From assembly GCA_025800365.1 (NCBI GenBank), contig JAOXRT010000204.1, forward strand, positions 1-64,000: a stretch of 64,000 nucleotides of DNA, given 5' to 3'. The stretch is from Cellvibrionaceae bacterium. GTDB taxonomy: Bacteria; Pseudomonadota; Gammaproteobacteria; Pseudomonadales; Cellvibrionaceae. The notes under the pieces are model-generated. The model had not been told where the DNA came from. It made no database searches and worked only from the letters and a program-made list of their open reading frames with translations. Position 1 is the first letter of the stretch. The number at the start of each line of letters is the position of its first letter. The translations under genes were made by a program, and so were the position numbers. This document shows, in pieces, positions 50,603-59,526 of the stretch.

Positions 50603-52813
50603 ATGCCAGACCCAAGCCATCTACACTGTATTATTAGGGTTGCCCTCCCCGTACCGCTGCGCAGGCTCTTCGATTATATCGGCGAAGCGGGACAAGATTA
50701 CCCCATCGGCGCCAGAGTAAAAGTGCCATTCGGGCCCCGCCAACTGATCGGGGTTGTCATTGAGCAAAGCCATCAAAGCGAGCAGAACCTAGCCAAGCTC
50801 AAAAACGCTGGCCCAGCACTGGATGATGACAGCCTAGTACCCGAAGAAATTCGCCAACTACTAGCTTTTTGCAGCAACTATTATCAATGTCCAATTGGGG
50901 AGGCCTATAGCACGGCTCTGCCGAAACTCCTCCGCCAAGGCGAGGCAGTGAGCTTGCCAAAGCACGAATACCTCCAGTTAAGCCAAGAGGGCTTAGGGCT
51001 GCCTGTTGGTGGGCTCAGCAAGGCACGCAAGCAGGCCGCTTTACTTAGCGCATTACAAGAAGAAGGAAAGCTTGATAAAACCGACCTAAAAAGACTCTGC
51101 ATCAGCAACGCCGTGGTCAAAGCCATGCAGGATAAAGGCCTGCTGAACTGGCATAGCGAGGAGCTCCCCACCATTGCTGCGGGTGAACAGCAAAAACAAG
51201 CGCCATTGCCATTAAACGAGGAACAAGAGGCCGCGCTGGAGCAACTTCGTTATCAGCAATTTGCCTGCTACCTGCTCGAAGGGACGACAGGCAGTGGCAA
51301 GACAGAGGTGTATTTACAAGCTATCGCTGAAGTACTGCGCGAAGGCCGCCAAGCCCTGGTATTAATTCCTGAAATTGGACTCACACCGCAAACCCTTGGG
51401 CGCTTTCAAAACCGCTTTAAATGCCCGATCGTTGCGATTCATTCTGGCCTTAATGATAAAGAGCGATTGCAAGCCTGGGGCATGGCCAAGACAGGCCAAG
51501 CCGGCATTATCATTGGCACCCGCTCAGCAATTTTCACACCGCTCTACCGGCCAGGAATTATCATCATTGACGAAGAGCATGATCTCTCGTTCAAGCAACA
51601 AGATGGGGTGCGCTATTCAGGCAGAGACCTAGCGATATTTAGAGCGAAAAAAGCCAATATCCCCATCATATTGGGCACTGCAACTCCGAGCTTAGAAAGC
51701 TTGCACAATGCCATACAGGGTCGTTACGAACATTTACGGCTTACCCGCCGCGCAGGTGCCGCCAAGCCACCAGCCATCAGTGTTGAAGACATCAAGCAAA
51801 AAACCTTGATCGGCGGCCTCAGCCAAAACAGCCTAGATGCCATCGCAAATACTCTAGCCGCGGGAAATCAGGTTTTAGTTTTTTTAAACCGGCGTGGATT
51901 CGCCCCCAGCCTGATCTGCCACAATTGCGGCTGGGTGGCAGAGTGTCGTCACTGCAGCGCCAGAATGACGCTGCACAAAGCCCAGCATCAAATGCGCTGT
52001 CACCATTGCGAAGCCAGCATGGCGCAACCTCACCAATGCCCAGATTGCTTTAGTCGCGAATTAATTAGCCAAGGCTATGGCACTCAACGCAGTGAAGAAA
52101 CCCTGCAAGAGCATTTCCCTGACAGCCAGATCATCCGTATCGACCGTGATAGCACCCGTAAAAAACAGGCCATGCATGAACTATTACAGGAAGTCGATCA
52201 AGGCCAACCCTGTATTTTGCTAGGCACTCAGATGTTGGCCAAGGGCCATCACTTTCCCAATGTCACTCTTGTCGTTATTGTGGATGCCGATGGCGGCCTT
52301 TTCAGCGGTGACTTTCGTGGCCCAGAAAGAATGGGCCAGCTGATTACGCAGGTAGCTGGGCGGGCGGGACGCGCTGAAAAGCCCGGCAAAGTCATCATCC
52401 AAAGCCACAATAAAGATCACCCCTTGCTGGAGACTCTGCTGCATAAGGGCTACCACCTGTTTGCGCGACAGATATTGCGAGAACGGCAATTAGCTTATAT
52501 GCCACCTTATAGACATCTGGCCCTGCTTCATTGTGATGCCCGTGATGGCTTGCAGGCAGAGTCCTTTTTGCAAAATATGCGTCAATGGCTCGAGCAATAC
52601 GCCGCCCCAACACCGGAGCGAATCTACCTGGGCCCATTTGCCGCCCCAATGGAAAAGCGCAAACAAATGTATCGCTACCAACTGCAATTTAACTGCGAAA
52701 GCCGCCGCCATATGCAACAAATACTGAACTTAGTTGGTCAATACCTGGATCAAAGCAAATTGCCAAACCACATTCGCTGTTCCCTTGATGTCGATCCTCT
52801 AGACATGATGTAG
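50603..52813 (+). CDS. priA: Primosomal protein N' (replication restart helicase)
   Basis: 3'-5' DNA helicase that restarts stalled forks. About 736 residues from the ATG at 50603 (MPDPSHLHCIIRVALPVPL); the longer in-frame start at 50561 adds 14 residues unlike the family. Order: N-terminal fork-binding domain, Walker A GTTGSGKTEVY, DEEHD Walker B, an eight-cysteine zinc-binding insert (CHNCGWVAECRHC, CHHCEAS, CPDC), and the C-terminal helicase lobe with QVAGRAGRAEKPG. In pseudomonads argS lies between priA and the SPOR gene; here it does not. Confidence 0.96.
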   Translation: MPDPSHLHCIIRVALPVPLRRLFDYIGEAGQDYPIGARVKVPFGPRQLIGVVIEQSHQSEQNLAKLKNAGPALDDDSLVPEEIRQLLAFCSNYYQCPIGEAYSTALPKLLRQGEAVSLPKHEYLQLSQEGLGLPVGGLSKARKQAALLSALQEEGKLDKTDLKRLCISNAVVKAMQDKGLLNWHSEELPTIAAGEQQKQAPLPLNEEQEAALEQLRYQQFACYLLEGTTGSGKTEVYLQAIAEVLREGRQALVLIPEIGLTPQTLGRFQNRFKCPIVAIHSGLNDKERLQAWGMAKTGQAGIIIGTRSAIFTPLYRPGIIIIDEEHDLSFKQQDGVRYSGRDLAIFRAKKANIPIILGTATPSLESLHNAIQGRYEHLRLTRRAGAAKPPAISVEDIKQKTLIGGLSQNSLDAIANTLAAGNQVLVFLNRRGFAPSLICHNCGWVAECRHCSARMTLHKAQHQMRCHHCEASMAQPHQCPDCFSRELISQGYGTQRSEETLQEHFPDSQIIRIDRDSTRKKQAMHELLQEVDQGQPCILLGTQMLAKGHHFPNVTLVVIVDADGGLFSGDFRGPERMGQLITQVAGRAGRAEKPGKVIIQSHNKDHPLLETLLHKGYHLFARQILRERQLAYMPPYRHLALLHCDARDGLQAESFLQNMRQWLEQYAAPTPERIYLGPFAAPMEKRKQMYRYQLQFNCESRRHMQQILNLVGQYLDQSKLPNHIRCSLDVDPLDMM

Positions 52814-52881
52814 AATGTCGGGTTTTCGCGGCTCCATCAGAGACGGGCCGCTCGGTAGTTAGTAAGCAGTTCAAGGACCCT

Positions 52882-53508
52882 ATGAGCCAGGATTTCGCCA
52901 AGAAAAAGCGCAGCACAAGCACCCGCAGTAATTCACGTAGCAACTCAAACTCTCGAGCTACGGCAGGCGGCAATAAGCGTCGCAGCAGTAAAAAAGCACA
53001 GAGCCGTAGCGCTAGCGGCTGGCTATGGTTTCTTAGCGGTGGCCTGCTGGGCAGTCTTGCTACATTCTTATTATTCCTTAGTGGCGTTATCCCCACTCCT
53101 CAAGGCGAGACAACTAAACAGGCGAGCAGTAAACAGCCCGCCGCCGAAGAAAAGAGCATCCCACAACCGCGCTTCGACTTTTACGAACTGTTAAAAGAGT
53201 CTGAAGTTGTCGTAGAAAAGTCGCCAGACAGCTACGATGGCGGCGGTCTACGCCAGCAGAAAGATATGGAATTTTTACTGCAAGTCGGCTCTTTTCGCAG
53301 CGCTAAAGATGCGGATCGCCTACATGCCAAACTGGCATTGTCTGGCTTCGACAGCCAAGTTGAAGAAGTAAAAGTTCGTAATGGCAGCATTTGGCATCGC
53401 GTCTTAGTTGGCCCTTATGCGAGCAAGTCGAAGCTGGCCAATACTCGCGGCAAGCTCATCAGCCAGGGTATCGAAACCTTAGTCATCGAGCGCGAAGCAC
53501 GAAAATAG
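52882..53508 (+). CDS. SPOR domain cell-division protein (FtsN-like)
   Basis: A 208-residue bitopic protein. The N-terminus is highly basic and rich in serine, arginine and asparagine (about 1-50), with one transmembrane segment (about 52-73), a linker, and a C-terminal SPOR domain (about 130-205: EFLLQVGSFRSAKDADRL, then RVLVGPY). This is the FtsN architecture, and the location between priA and hslVU fits FtsN of pseudomonads. SPOR domains bind septal peptidoglycan. The essential FtsN periplasmic segment is too short to recognise by eye. Confidence 0.85.
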   Translation: MSQDFAKKKRSTSTRSNSRSNSNSRATAGGNKRRSSKKAQSRSASGWLWFLSGGLLGSLATFLLFLSGVIPTPQGETTKQASSKQPAAEEKSIPQPRFDFYELLKESEVVVEKSPDSYDGGGLRQQKDMEFLLQVGSFRSAKDADRLHAKLALSGFDSQVEEVKVRNGSIWHRVLVGPYASKSKLANTRGKLISQGIETLVIEREARK

Positions 53509-53689
53509 ACAGCCAGCATTGCTGCGTGACACCCAAACCCACCGTCACGCAGCCAAATAGCTCCGCATCAATTTACCTTCCTTTGCACAGCACAAGTCCT
53601 TTAGCGCTTGAAAAGCCACAATATTGCCCATACTTAAAGGGGTAATCGCCAAGCTTTTTTGGCAATCAACCCCCTTAGAAGGACGTCCC

Positions 53690-54229
53690 GTGGAACAATA
53701 TCGAGGCACAACTATTCTATCCGCTCGTCGCAATGGCAAAGTAGTTATTGGCGGCGACGGTCAAGTATCAATGGGCAATACCGTAATGAAAGGTAATGCT
53801 CGTAAAGTCCGCCGTTTACACGGCGGCAAGGTTATCGCTGGTTTTGCTGGTGGCACTGCAGATGCATTCACTCTTTTTGAGCGCTTTGAAGCCAAGCTAG
53901 AAGCCCACAATGGGCAACTGGTAAGAGCCGCCGTTGAGCTGGCCAAAGACTGGCGCTCAGACCGAGCCCTGCGCAAACTTGAAGCTCTATTGGCCGTCGC
54001 CAATGAAGAAGCTTCTTTAATCATTACAGGTAATGGCGATGTGATTCAGCCGGAAGACGATCTGATCGCTATTGGCTCTGGCGGCCCCTTTGCTCAATCA
54101 GCCGCCCGCGCATTGCTGGATAACACAGAGATGGAAGCTATCGACATCGTTAAGCAAGGCTTAAAGATTGCTGGTGACATCTGCGTGTACACCAACCAGA
54201 ACCATACCATTGAAGAACTGGAATACTGA
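53690..54229 (+). CDS. hslV: ATP-dependent protease peptidase subunit HslV
   Basis: Threonine peptidase ring of the HslVU protease. I start it at the GTG at 53690, which has AGAAGGA at good distance. The upstream in-frame ATG at 53624 adds 22 residues unrelated to HslV. The product begins with a six-residue propeptide (MEQYRG) before the predicted catalytic [10 protein letters not shown], so self-processing is needed; E. coli has only the Met. [15 protein letters not shown] and [14 protein letters not shown] are conserved. It ends 8 bases before hslU. Confidence 0.95.
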   Translation: MEQYRGTTILSARRNGKVVIGGDGQVSMGNTVMKGNARKVRRLHGGKVIAGFAGGTADAFTLFERFEAKLEAHNGQLVRAAVELAKDWRSDRALRKLEALLAVANEEASLIITGNGDVIQPEDDLIAIGSGGPFAQSAARALLDNTEMEAIDIVKQGLKIAGDICVYTNQNHTIEELEY

Positions 54230-54237
54230 GTAAGACC

Positions 54238-55557
54238 ATGTCCCAAATGACACCTAGAGAAATTGTTCACGAGCTGGACAAACACATCATCGGTCAAAAA
54301 GATGCCAAACGCGCTGTCGCCATTGCTCTGCGCAATCGCTGGCGCCGCATGCAGCTCGACGAAGAGTTGCGTAACGAAATTACCCCAAAAAACATTTTGA
54401 TGATTGGTCCAACAGGCGTGGGTAAAACCGAAATTGCCCGTCGTCTCGCCAAGCTAGCTAACGCGCCATTTATTAAAGTAGAAGCCACCAAGTTTACTGA
54501 AGTGGGCTATGTCGGCCGCGATGTTGAATCTATTGTTCGCGACCTAGTCGATATGTCGATCAAGATGTATCGCGAGCAGGAAAAAACCAAAGTTGAGCAC
54601 CGCGCTTTCGAGGCCGCTGAAGATCGTATTTTGGATGCTCTACTACCTCCAGCACGCGGCGAAGATCTGAGCGAAAAAGCTGAAACTGGCACCCGCCAAA
54701 TCTTCCGCAAAAAGCTGCGCGAAGGTGAGCTGGATGACAAGGAAATTGAGCTCGAGCTTTCTGCTACCCCGGTAGGCGTAGAAATTATGGCGCCTCCTGG
54801 CATGGAAGACATGACCAGCCAGTTGCAAAATATGTTTTCCTCGATGAACACAGGAAAAACCAAAAAGACCAAACTCACCGTCAAGCAAGCATTAAAGCAG
54901 CTGCAGGACGAAGAAGCCGCCAAGCTTATTAACGAAGAAGAAGTTAAAGCCAAAGCTATCGCTGCCGCCGAGCAAAACGGTATCGTTTTTATTGACGAGA
55001 TCGATAAAGTTGCCAAGCGCCAAGAAAACTCTGGCGGTGATGTTTCCCGCGAAGGTGTACAACGCGACTTGCTACCGTTAATTGAAGGCTGCACCGTTAG
55101 CACCAAACATGGCATGATCAAAACCGATCACATTTTGTTTGTTGCCTCCGGCGCATTCCACCTATCCAAGCCTTCGGATCTCATTCCAGAACTGCAAGGC
55201 CGCCTACCCATACGCGTAGAACTTGAAGCCCTGAGCGCTGCCGACTTCGAGCGCATCTTAGTAGAGCCAAATGCTTCTCTTACCGAGCAGCAAAAGGCCC
55301 TACTGGCTACTGAAGGCCTAGAGCTTAACTTTAGTGATGACGGTATTCGTAAGATTGCGGAAACGGCATTCGATGTAAACGAGCGCACTGAAAATATCGG
55401 CGCCCGACGTCTGCACACTGTATTAGAGCGTTTATTGGAAGAAATTTCCTTTGACGCTAGCGACACGCAAGGCCCACTCAATATTGATGCGAATTACGTT
55501 AGCAAAGCGCTTGGTGAGTTAGCACAAGACGAAGACCTCAGCCGTTTTATCTTGTAA
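54238..55557 (+). CDS. hslU: HslU, ATPase subunit of the HslVU protease
   Basis: AAA+ unfoldase of 439 residues that feeds proteins to HslV. Walker [15 protein letters not shown] (about 57-70), the GYVGRDVES pore-loop motif, the intermediate I-domain (about 110-245), Walker [12 protein letters not shown], and a C-terminal hexamer domain ending SRFIL, the tail that inserts into HslV. The stop codon lies inside an 11-base-pair hairpin (55549-55576) that lacks a U-tract on the plus strand. Confidence 0.97.
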   Translation: MSQMTPREIVHELDKHIIGQKDAKRAVAIALRNRWRRMQLDEELRNEITPKNILMIGPTGVGKTEIARRLAKLANAPFIKVEATKFTEVGYVGRDVESIVRDLVDMSIKMYREQEKTKVEHRAFEAAEDRILDALLPPARGEDLSEKAETGTRQIFRKKLREGELDDKEIELELSATPVGVEIMAPPGMEDMTSQLQNMFSSMNTGKTKKTKLTVKQALKQLQDEEAAKLINEEEVKAKAIAAAEQNGIVFIDEIDKVAKRQENSGGDVSREGVQRDLLPLIEGCTVSTKHGMIKTDHILFVASGAFHLSKPSDLIPELQGRLPIRVELEALSAADFERILVEPNASLTEQQKALLATEGLELNFSDDGIRKIAETAFDVNERTENIGARRLHTVLERLLEEISFDASDTQGPLNIDANYVSKALGELAQDEDLSRFIL

Positions 55558-55576
55558 GCTCACAAGCTTACAAGAT

Positions 55577-55601
55577 AAAAAAAGGCAGTGCATGCACTGC
55601 C
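55577..55601 (-). terminator. Rho-independent terminator of the nitrate assimilation operon
   Basis: GGCAGTGCATGCACTGCC is a perfect palindrome. On the minus strand it is followed by seven T residues. It lies just beyond the cobA stop codon at 55612 and marks the end of the operon. Confidence 0.9.
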
Positions 55602-55611
55602 AGAGCGGGAA

Positions 55612-56463
55612 CTACAATGCCAGCGACAGCACTTGGCAGCTGCGCTGGTAATCTTCCGCTAACATTGAGAGGGAAACCTGCTGCCTTTTATTCACCACTT
55701 CTCCAACCAATATCACCGCCGGCCCTAACAACTCCTGATGTTGCATGTCACTCTCCATGCCCCCTAATGTACTGCAAATCACTTTCTGCTGAGCCAATGA
55801 ACCATTATCGACTATCGCCATAGCCGTTTCGTTAGGCATTCCAGCTCGAATTAACTGCTCAGCGATTTCCATGACCTTTGATAGCCCCATGTAAAAAACC
55901 AATGTGCCGCGCTGTTGTGCCAAAGCTTTCCAATCCACAGGGCTGCCATCTTGTTTACGCTGCGCAGTAACAAAGGTTAATGACTGCGCGCAATCACGAT
56001 GGGTTAATGGGATACCAGAGTATGCTGCGCAGCCACTCGCTGCAGTTACCCCAGGAATAATTACAAAGGGAATACCGTGCTCGCTAAGCAACTCTGTTTC
56101 TTCGGCCAAGCGCGCAAAGACGCTAGGGTCTCCACCTTTTAGACGCAGAACAGTTTTTCCTTCCTTGGCTTTTTTCAAAATGAGATTACCAATCTCCGCT
56201 TGAGAAAGACTATGCTGTGCGCAACGTTTGCCTACATAAATAGCCTCTGCCTGTTTTGGAAAATACTGATACAAAGCATCATTCACCAAAGCGTCATACA
56301 AGATCACATCAGCGCCTTGTAAAACACGGTGGGCTTTTAGCGTTAATAACTCTGGATCTCCACAGCCTGAGCCCACAAAATATACCTGCCCACCGCCACT
56401 ACCCAAATGATCCCGCACAGTCGAACCAGAAATGGTAAATTTCGCGGTATTAATTTGCCTCAT
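55612..56463 (-). CDS. cobA: Uroporphyrinogen-III C-methyltransferase
   Basis: Methylates uroporphyrinogen III twice with S-adenosylmethionine to precorrin-2, the precursor of siroheme. The 283 residues show VYFVGSGCGDPELLTLKA, LRLKGGDPSVFARL and PGVTAASGCAAYSGIPLTHR, all SUMT hallmarks. There is no fused dehydrogenase/chelatase domain, unlike CysG. It is the last gene of the nitrate operon, eight bases after nasA. Its product becomes the siroheme of NirB, so the position makes functional sense. Confidence 0.93.
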   Translation of the reverse strand: MRQINTAKFTISGSTVRDHLGSGGGQVYFVGSGCGDPELLTLKAHRVLQGADVILYDALVNDALYQYFPKQAEAIYVGKRCAQHSLSQAEIGNLILKKAKEGKTVLRLKGGDPSVFARLAEETELLSEHGIPFVIIPGVTAASGCAAYSGIPLTHRDCAQSLTFVTAQRKQDGSPVDWKALAQQRGTLVFYMGLSKVMEIAEQLIRAGMPNETAMAIVDNGSLAQQKVICSTLGGMESDMQHQELLGPAVILVGEVVNKRQQVSLSMLAEDYQRSCQVLSLAL

Positions 56464-56471
56464 AATGACCT

Positions 56472-59168
56472 CTAAACGTTGACACTGGCTATTTGATCTT
56501 GCGGTCTAGCATGCTGTTTAAGCAACGCAGACAATTCAGTTTTACATGATCCACAATTCGTACCACAGGACAGACGCTCTCCTAGAGCAACTACTGAAGC
56601 AGCACCCTTAGCAATCTCATCGACTATGGTTTTTTCATGCACACTAAAACAGCTGCATACTTTGCGTCCTTTTAAAAAGCTCTGCTCGGGTTTGGCCAAT
56701 AGCACGGAATTAAGGCTTTGTGGATTACTGCCCTTGGCCAACATTAGCTCTTCAAGCCAAGCCTTAGGTAATTTCACGTGCTGATTTGATACGAAAGCAA
56801 GCAGCTCACACTGCTCTTCACGAAGACAGTAAATATTTTCACTGTTAAGCAAACGGTGACCGAACCACTGAGCATCGCCTTCGCTTAATTTCTTAATCAG
56901 GGCGACGGCTCGATCAAGCTCTTGATTCATTGCCAGATAATAGTGAAAGCCTGCCTCACCACGGCTTTTTAGATAAAAACTATCCGCAGGCAGCGCCCCT
57001 AAATCCAAAGGGCGGCGACTATAGATTTGTATATGAGATACATAACTGACTTTACTTAGCGCCACCGCAGCCTGTTTTAATTCGGGCTGCCCTGACAGGG
57101 GATCGACAACGCTGTCATAGAGATTGCTCACATTGGCCGAAGAGGCAAACTGTTTCGACCAATGAATAGGCATAAAACACTGCCCTTCGCACATCGCCTC
57201 TGATATCTGCGCAAAGGCCGTTACCGAGCCCAGCTTGGATCGAGCGCGCAATATGTCTCCGGCCTTAAGTTTTAATTTTTCAGCATCTTTTTTTGCTAGA
57301 TAAATATAGGGGCGATCGATGTGCCCGCTTAAGGACGCGGATTTGCCGCTGCGGGTCATGGTATGCCATTGATCACGAATGCGCCCAGAGTTTATCAGCC
57401 AAGGAAATTCAGCACTGGAAATCTGTACTGGTTTGCGGGGCTGCACGGCATAAAGCTTAGCTTTCTTCGAAGCCGTACTGAAGCGAGCGTCTTTAAATGC
57501 TCTTTTACTTTCCTGACGCTCATTAAAAGGCCATCGGCGTGGTTTAAACTGATCATACTGAGTAATGCTTAAACCCTGCAAAGCCGAGAGATCGAGCTGG
57601 CGTTGGCCATTATTTTCAAAAGCCGTTAAACCTGCCCACTCGTTAAACACCTCAGCTGGGTGCTGATAATCAAAGCCTTTAAAACCCATCGCCTGGGCTA
57701 CTTCGCTGATAATCTTCCAGTCGTGTTTCGCTTCACCAGGCGGCGAAATCAAACCACGCTGACGGGATATCAGGCGTTCGGAATTTGTCACTGTACCGTT
57801 TTTTTCCAACCAGGCACTCGCCGGGAGCAGCACATCAGCATAATCCAACATATCGCTATTGCTGGCACATTCAGAGACCACCAGCAAATCCAGAGCCTCT
57901 AGCGCTTCAACAATTTTGGGGCGATTTGGCATACTGACCAACGGATTGGTCGCCATCACCCAAAGCGCTTTTATTTTGCCTGCCGCTATATCGTCAAATA
58001 GATCAACGGCCATTTTCCCCGGCTTGCTTGCCATGGCGGGTGAGCCCCAGTAGCGCTGCACTGTGTCACGATGGCTGGGATTTTGGATATCCATATGGGC
58101 CGCCAATTGATTGGCTAAGCCACCTACCTCACGCCCACCCATCGCATTGGGCTGACCGGTAATTGAAAATGGCCCGCAGCCCTCACGCAGTATTTTGCCC
58201 GAGGCCAGGTGGGCATTAATAATACTCTGACATTTATCGGTGCCCGAAGAAGATTGATTAATACCCATCGAATAAAAACTAATGGCTTTATCAGCATGCA
58301 AAAACAGCTGATAAAAGCGCTCCAAATCTGATTCGGCAAGGCCACAGTATTGCGCGGTTTTACTCAAGCTCCATTCACTGGCCGCTTGCAAAGCCTCTAT
58401 AAAATTTTCACAGTGGTTTGAGATAAACGCCTCATCTAAACCACCCCACTGGGATAAGTAATCAAGCAAGCCATTGTATAAAGCTGCATCACTGCCGGGA
58501 GCCAGAGGCAAATGTAGATCGGCAAGCTCAGCGCTTGGGCTGCGCCGCGGATCAATAAGCACCACTTTCATCTCAGGGCGTAAGCGTTTCGCACGTTCCA
58601 TGCGCTGATATAAGACCGGATGGGTCCAGGCCGCATTGGAGCCAATCAGCACCAGTAAATCAGTACCCTCTAAATCTTCATAACTGCAAGGCACTACGTC
58701 CTCACCAAAAGCACGCTTATACGCCGAGACAGCCGAAGACATACACAGGCGTGAATTAGTATCGATATTGGCCGATCCGATATAGCCCTTCATTAATTTG
58801 TTGGCGAGATAATAATCTTCTGTAAGGATTTGCCCGGATACATAAAACGCCACAGCATCAGGGCCATGCGTTTCAATAATCGATTTAAATTCATTGGCTA
58901 CTTTGTCCACAGCCTCAGGCCAAGTCACAGCCTGCTTGTTAACCATTGGCTGCAATAAGCGATCCTCATGACCTATCGTTTCCAGCAGATGCTGCCCTTT
59001 TACACACAGCCGGCCATAATTCGCTGGGTGCTCGGGCGTACCCCGCAAAGATTTTGGCACGCCCTCCTCAAACTCAATATCAACACCACAGCCTACACCA
59101 CAATAAGCACAGACAGTTTGCGCCAAAGCAGAGGCCTCTCTGGCAATAATCGCCCCGGGATTATTCAT
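56472..59168 (-). CDS. nasA: Assimilatory nitrate reductase, catalytic subunit
   Basis: Reduces nitrate to nitrite in the cytoplasm with a molybdenum bis-MGD cofactor. The 898 residues start with a 4Fe-4S ligand set (Cys20, Cys23, Cys27, Cys55), followed by the molybdopterin oxidoreductase domain, a dinucleotide-binding domain (about 600-700) and a C-terminal BFD-like 2Fe-2S domain (CSCFSVHEKT then CGTNCGSC), as in Klebsiella NasA. No separate electron-transfer subunit (NasB/NasC) is seen in the window. Its ATG overlaps the nirD stop (TAATG). Confidence 0.94.
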   Translation of the reverse strand: MNNPGAIIAREASALAQTVCAYCGVGCGVDIEFEEGVPKSLRGTPEHPANYGRLCVKGQHLLETIGHEDRLLQPMVNKQAVTWPEAVDKVANEFKSIIETHGPDAVAFYVSGQILTEDYYLANKLMKGYIGSANIDTNSRLCMSSAVSAYKRAFGEDVVPCSYEDLEGTDLLVLIGSNAAWTHPVLYQRMERAKRLRPEMKVVLIDPRRSPSAELADLHLPLAPGSDAALYNGLLDYLSQWGGLDEAFISNHCENFIEALQAASEWSLSKTAQYCGLAESDLERFYQLFLHADKAISFYSMGINQSSSGTDKCQSIINAHLASGKILREGCGPFSITGQPNAMGGREVGGLANQLAAHMDIQNPSHRDTVQRYWGSPAMASKPGKMAVDLFDDIAAGKIKALWVMATNPLVSMPNRPKIVEALEALDLLVVSECASNSDMLDYADVLLPASAWLEKNGTVTNSERLISRQRGLISPPGEAKHDWKIISEVAQAMGFKGFDYQHPAEVFNEWAGLTAFENNGQRQLDLSALQGLSITQYDQFKPRRWPFNERQESKRAFKDARFSTASKKAKLYAVQPRKPVQISSAEFPWLINSGRIRDQWHTMTRSGKSASLSGHIDRPYIYLAKKDAEKLKLKAGDILRARSKLGSVTAFAQISEAMCEGQCFMPIHWSKQFASSANVSNLYDSVVDPLSGQPELKQAAVALSKVSYVSHIQIYSRRPLDLGALPADSFYLKSRGEAGFHYYLAMNQELDRAVALIKKLSEGDAQWFGHRLLNSENIYCLREEQCELLAFVSNQHVKLPKAWLEELMLAKGSNPQSLNSVLLAKPEQSFLKGRKVCSCFSVHEKTIVDEIAKGAASVVALGERLSCGTNCGSCKTELSALLKQHARPQDQIASVNV

Positions 59169-59518
59169 TAGGGCTCCATCGCTGCCGCTAGTTGAACCAC
59201 ATCGCCCAGCAAACGTACCGGGTAGACAGTCAGCTGGACATCACTGTCATCCAAGCACTGGCCACTCAATAAGGAGAAACGCTGCTTGTACAACGGGGAG
59301 GCGACCACAGGTTCATCTGATACCGAACCAATCATGCCCCGGCTCATTACATTCGCAGCACCAATGGGGTCAAAATTCCCAATCGCATACAGTTCTTGCT
59401 CCCCTCGCGTGACTTGAAAAATAGCTACTTGGGCATTGCCAAGGCGTACACAGATACCCGAATCCTTAACCAAATCGGCTCGCGTACATACATCAATCCA
59501 CTGATCAGCATTCATCAT
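59168..59518 (-). CDS. nirD: Nitrite reductase small subunit
   Basis: A 116-residue Rieske-like-fold subunit of NADH-dependent assimilatory nitrite reductase. As usual for NirD, the iron-sulphur ligands of true Rieske proteins are absent. The RGMIGSVSDEPVVASPLYKQ segment is diagnostic. Eight bases after nirB and overlapping nasA. Confidence 0.93.
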   Translation of the reverse strand: MMNADQWIDVCTRADLVKDSGICVRLGNAQVAIFQVTRGEQELYAIGNFDPIGAANVMSRGMIGSVSDEPVVASPLYKQRFSLLSGQCLDDSDVQLTVYPVRLLGDVVQLAAAMEP

Positions 59519-59526
59519 CTACTCTC

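Noticed and set aside
54507..55121. 204-codon antisense frame opposite hslU
   Set aside because: Shadow of a strongly conserved gene; composition is serine-rich as expected for a reversed frame, with no ribosome binding site.
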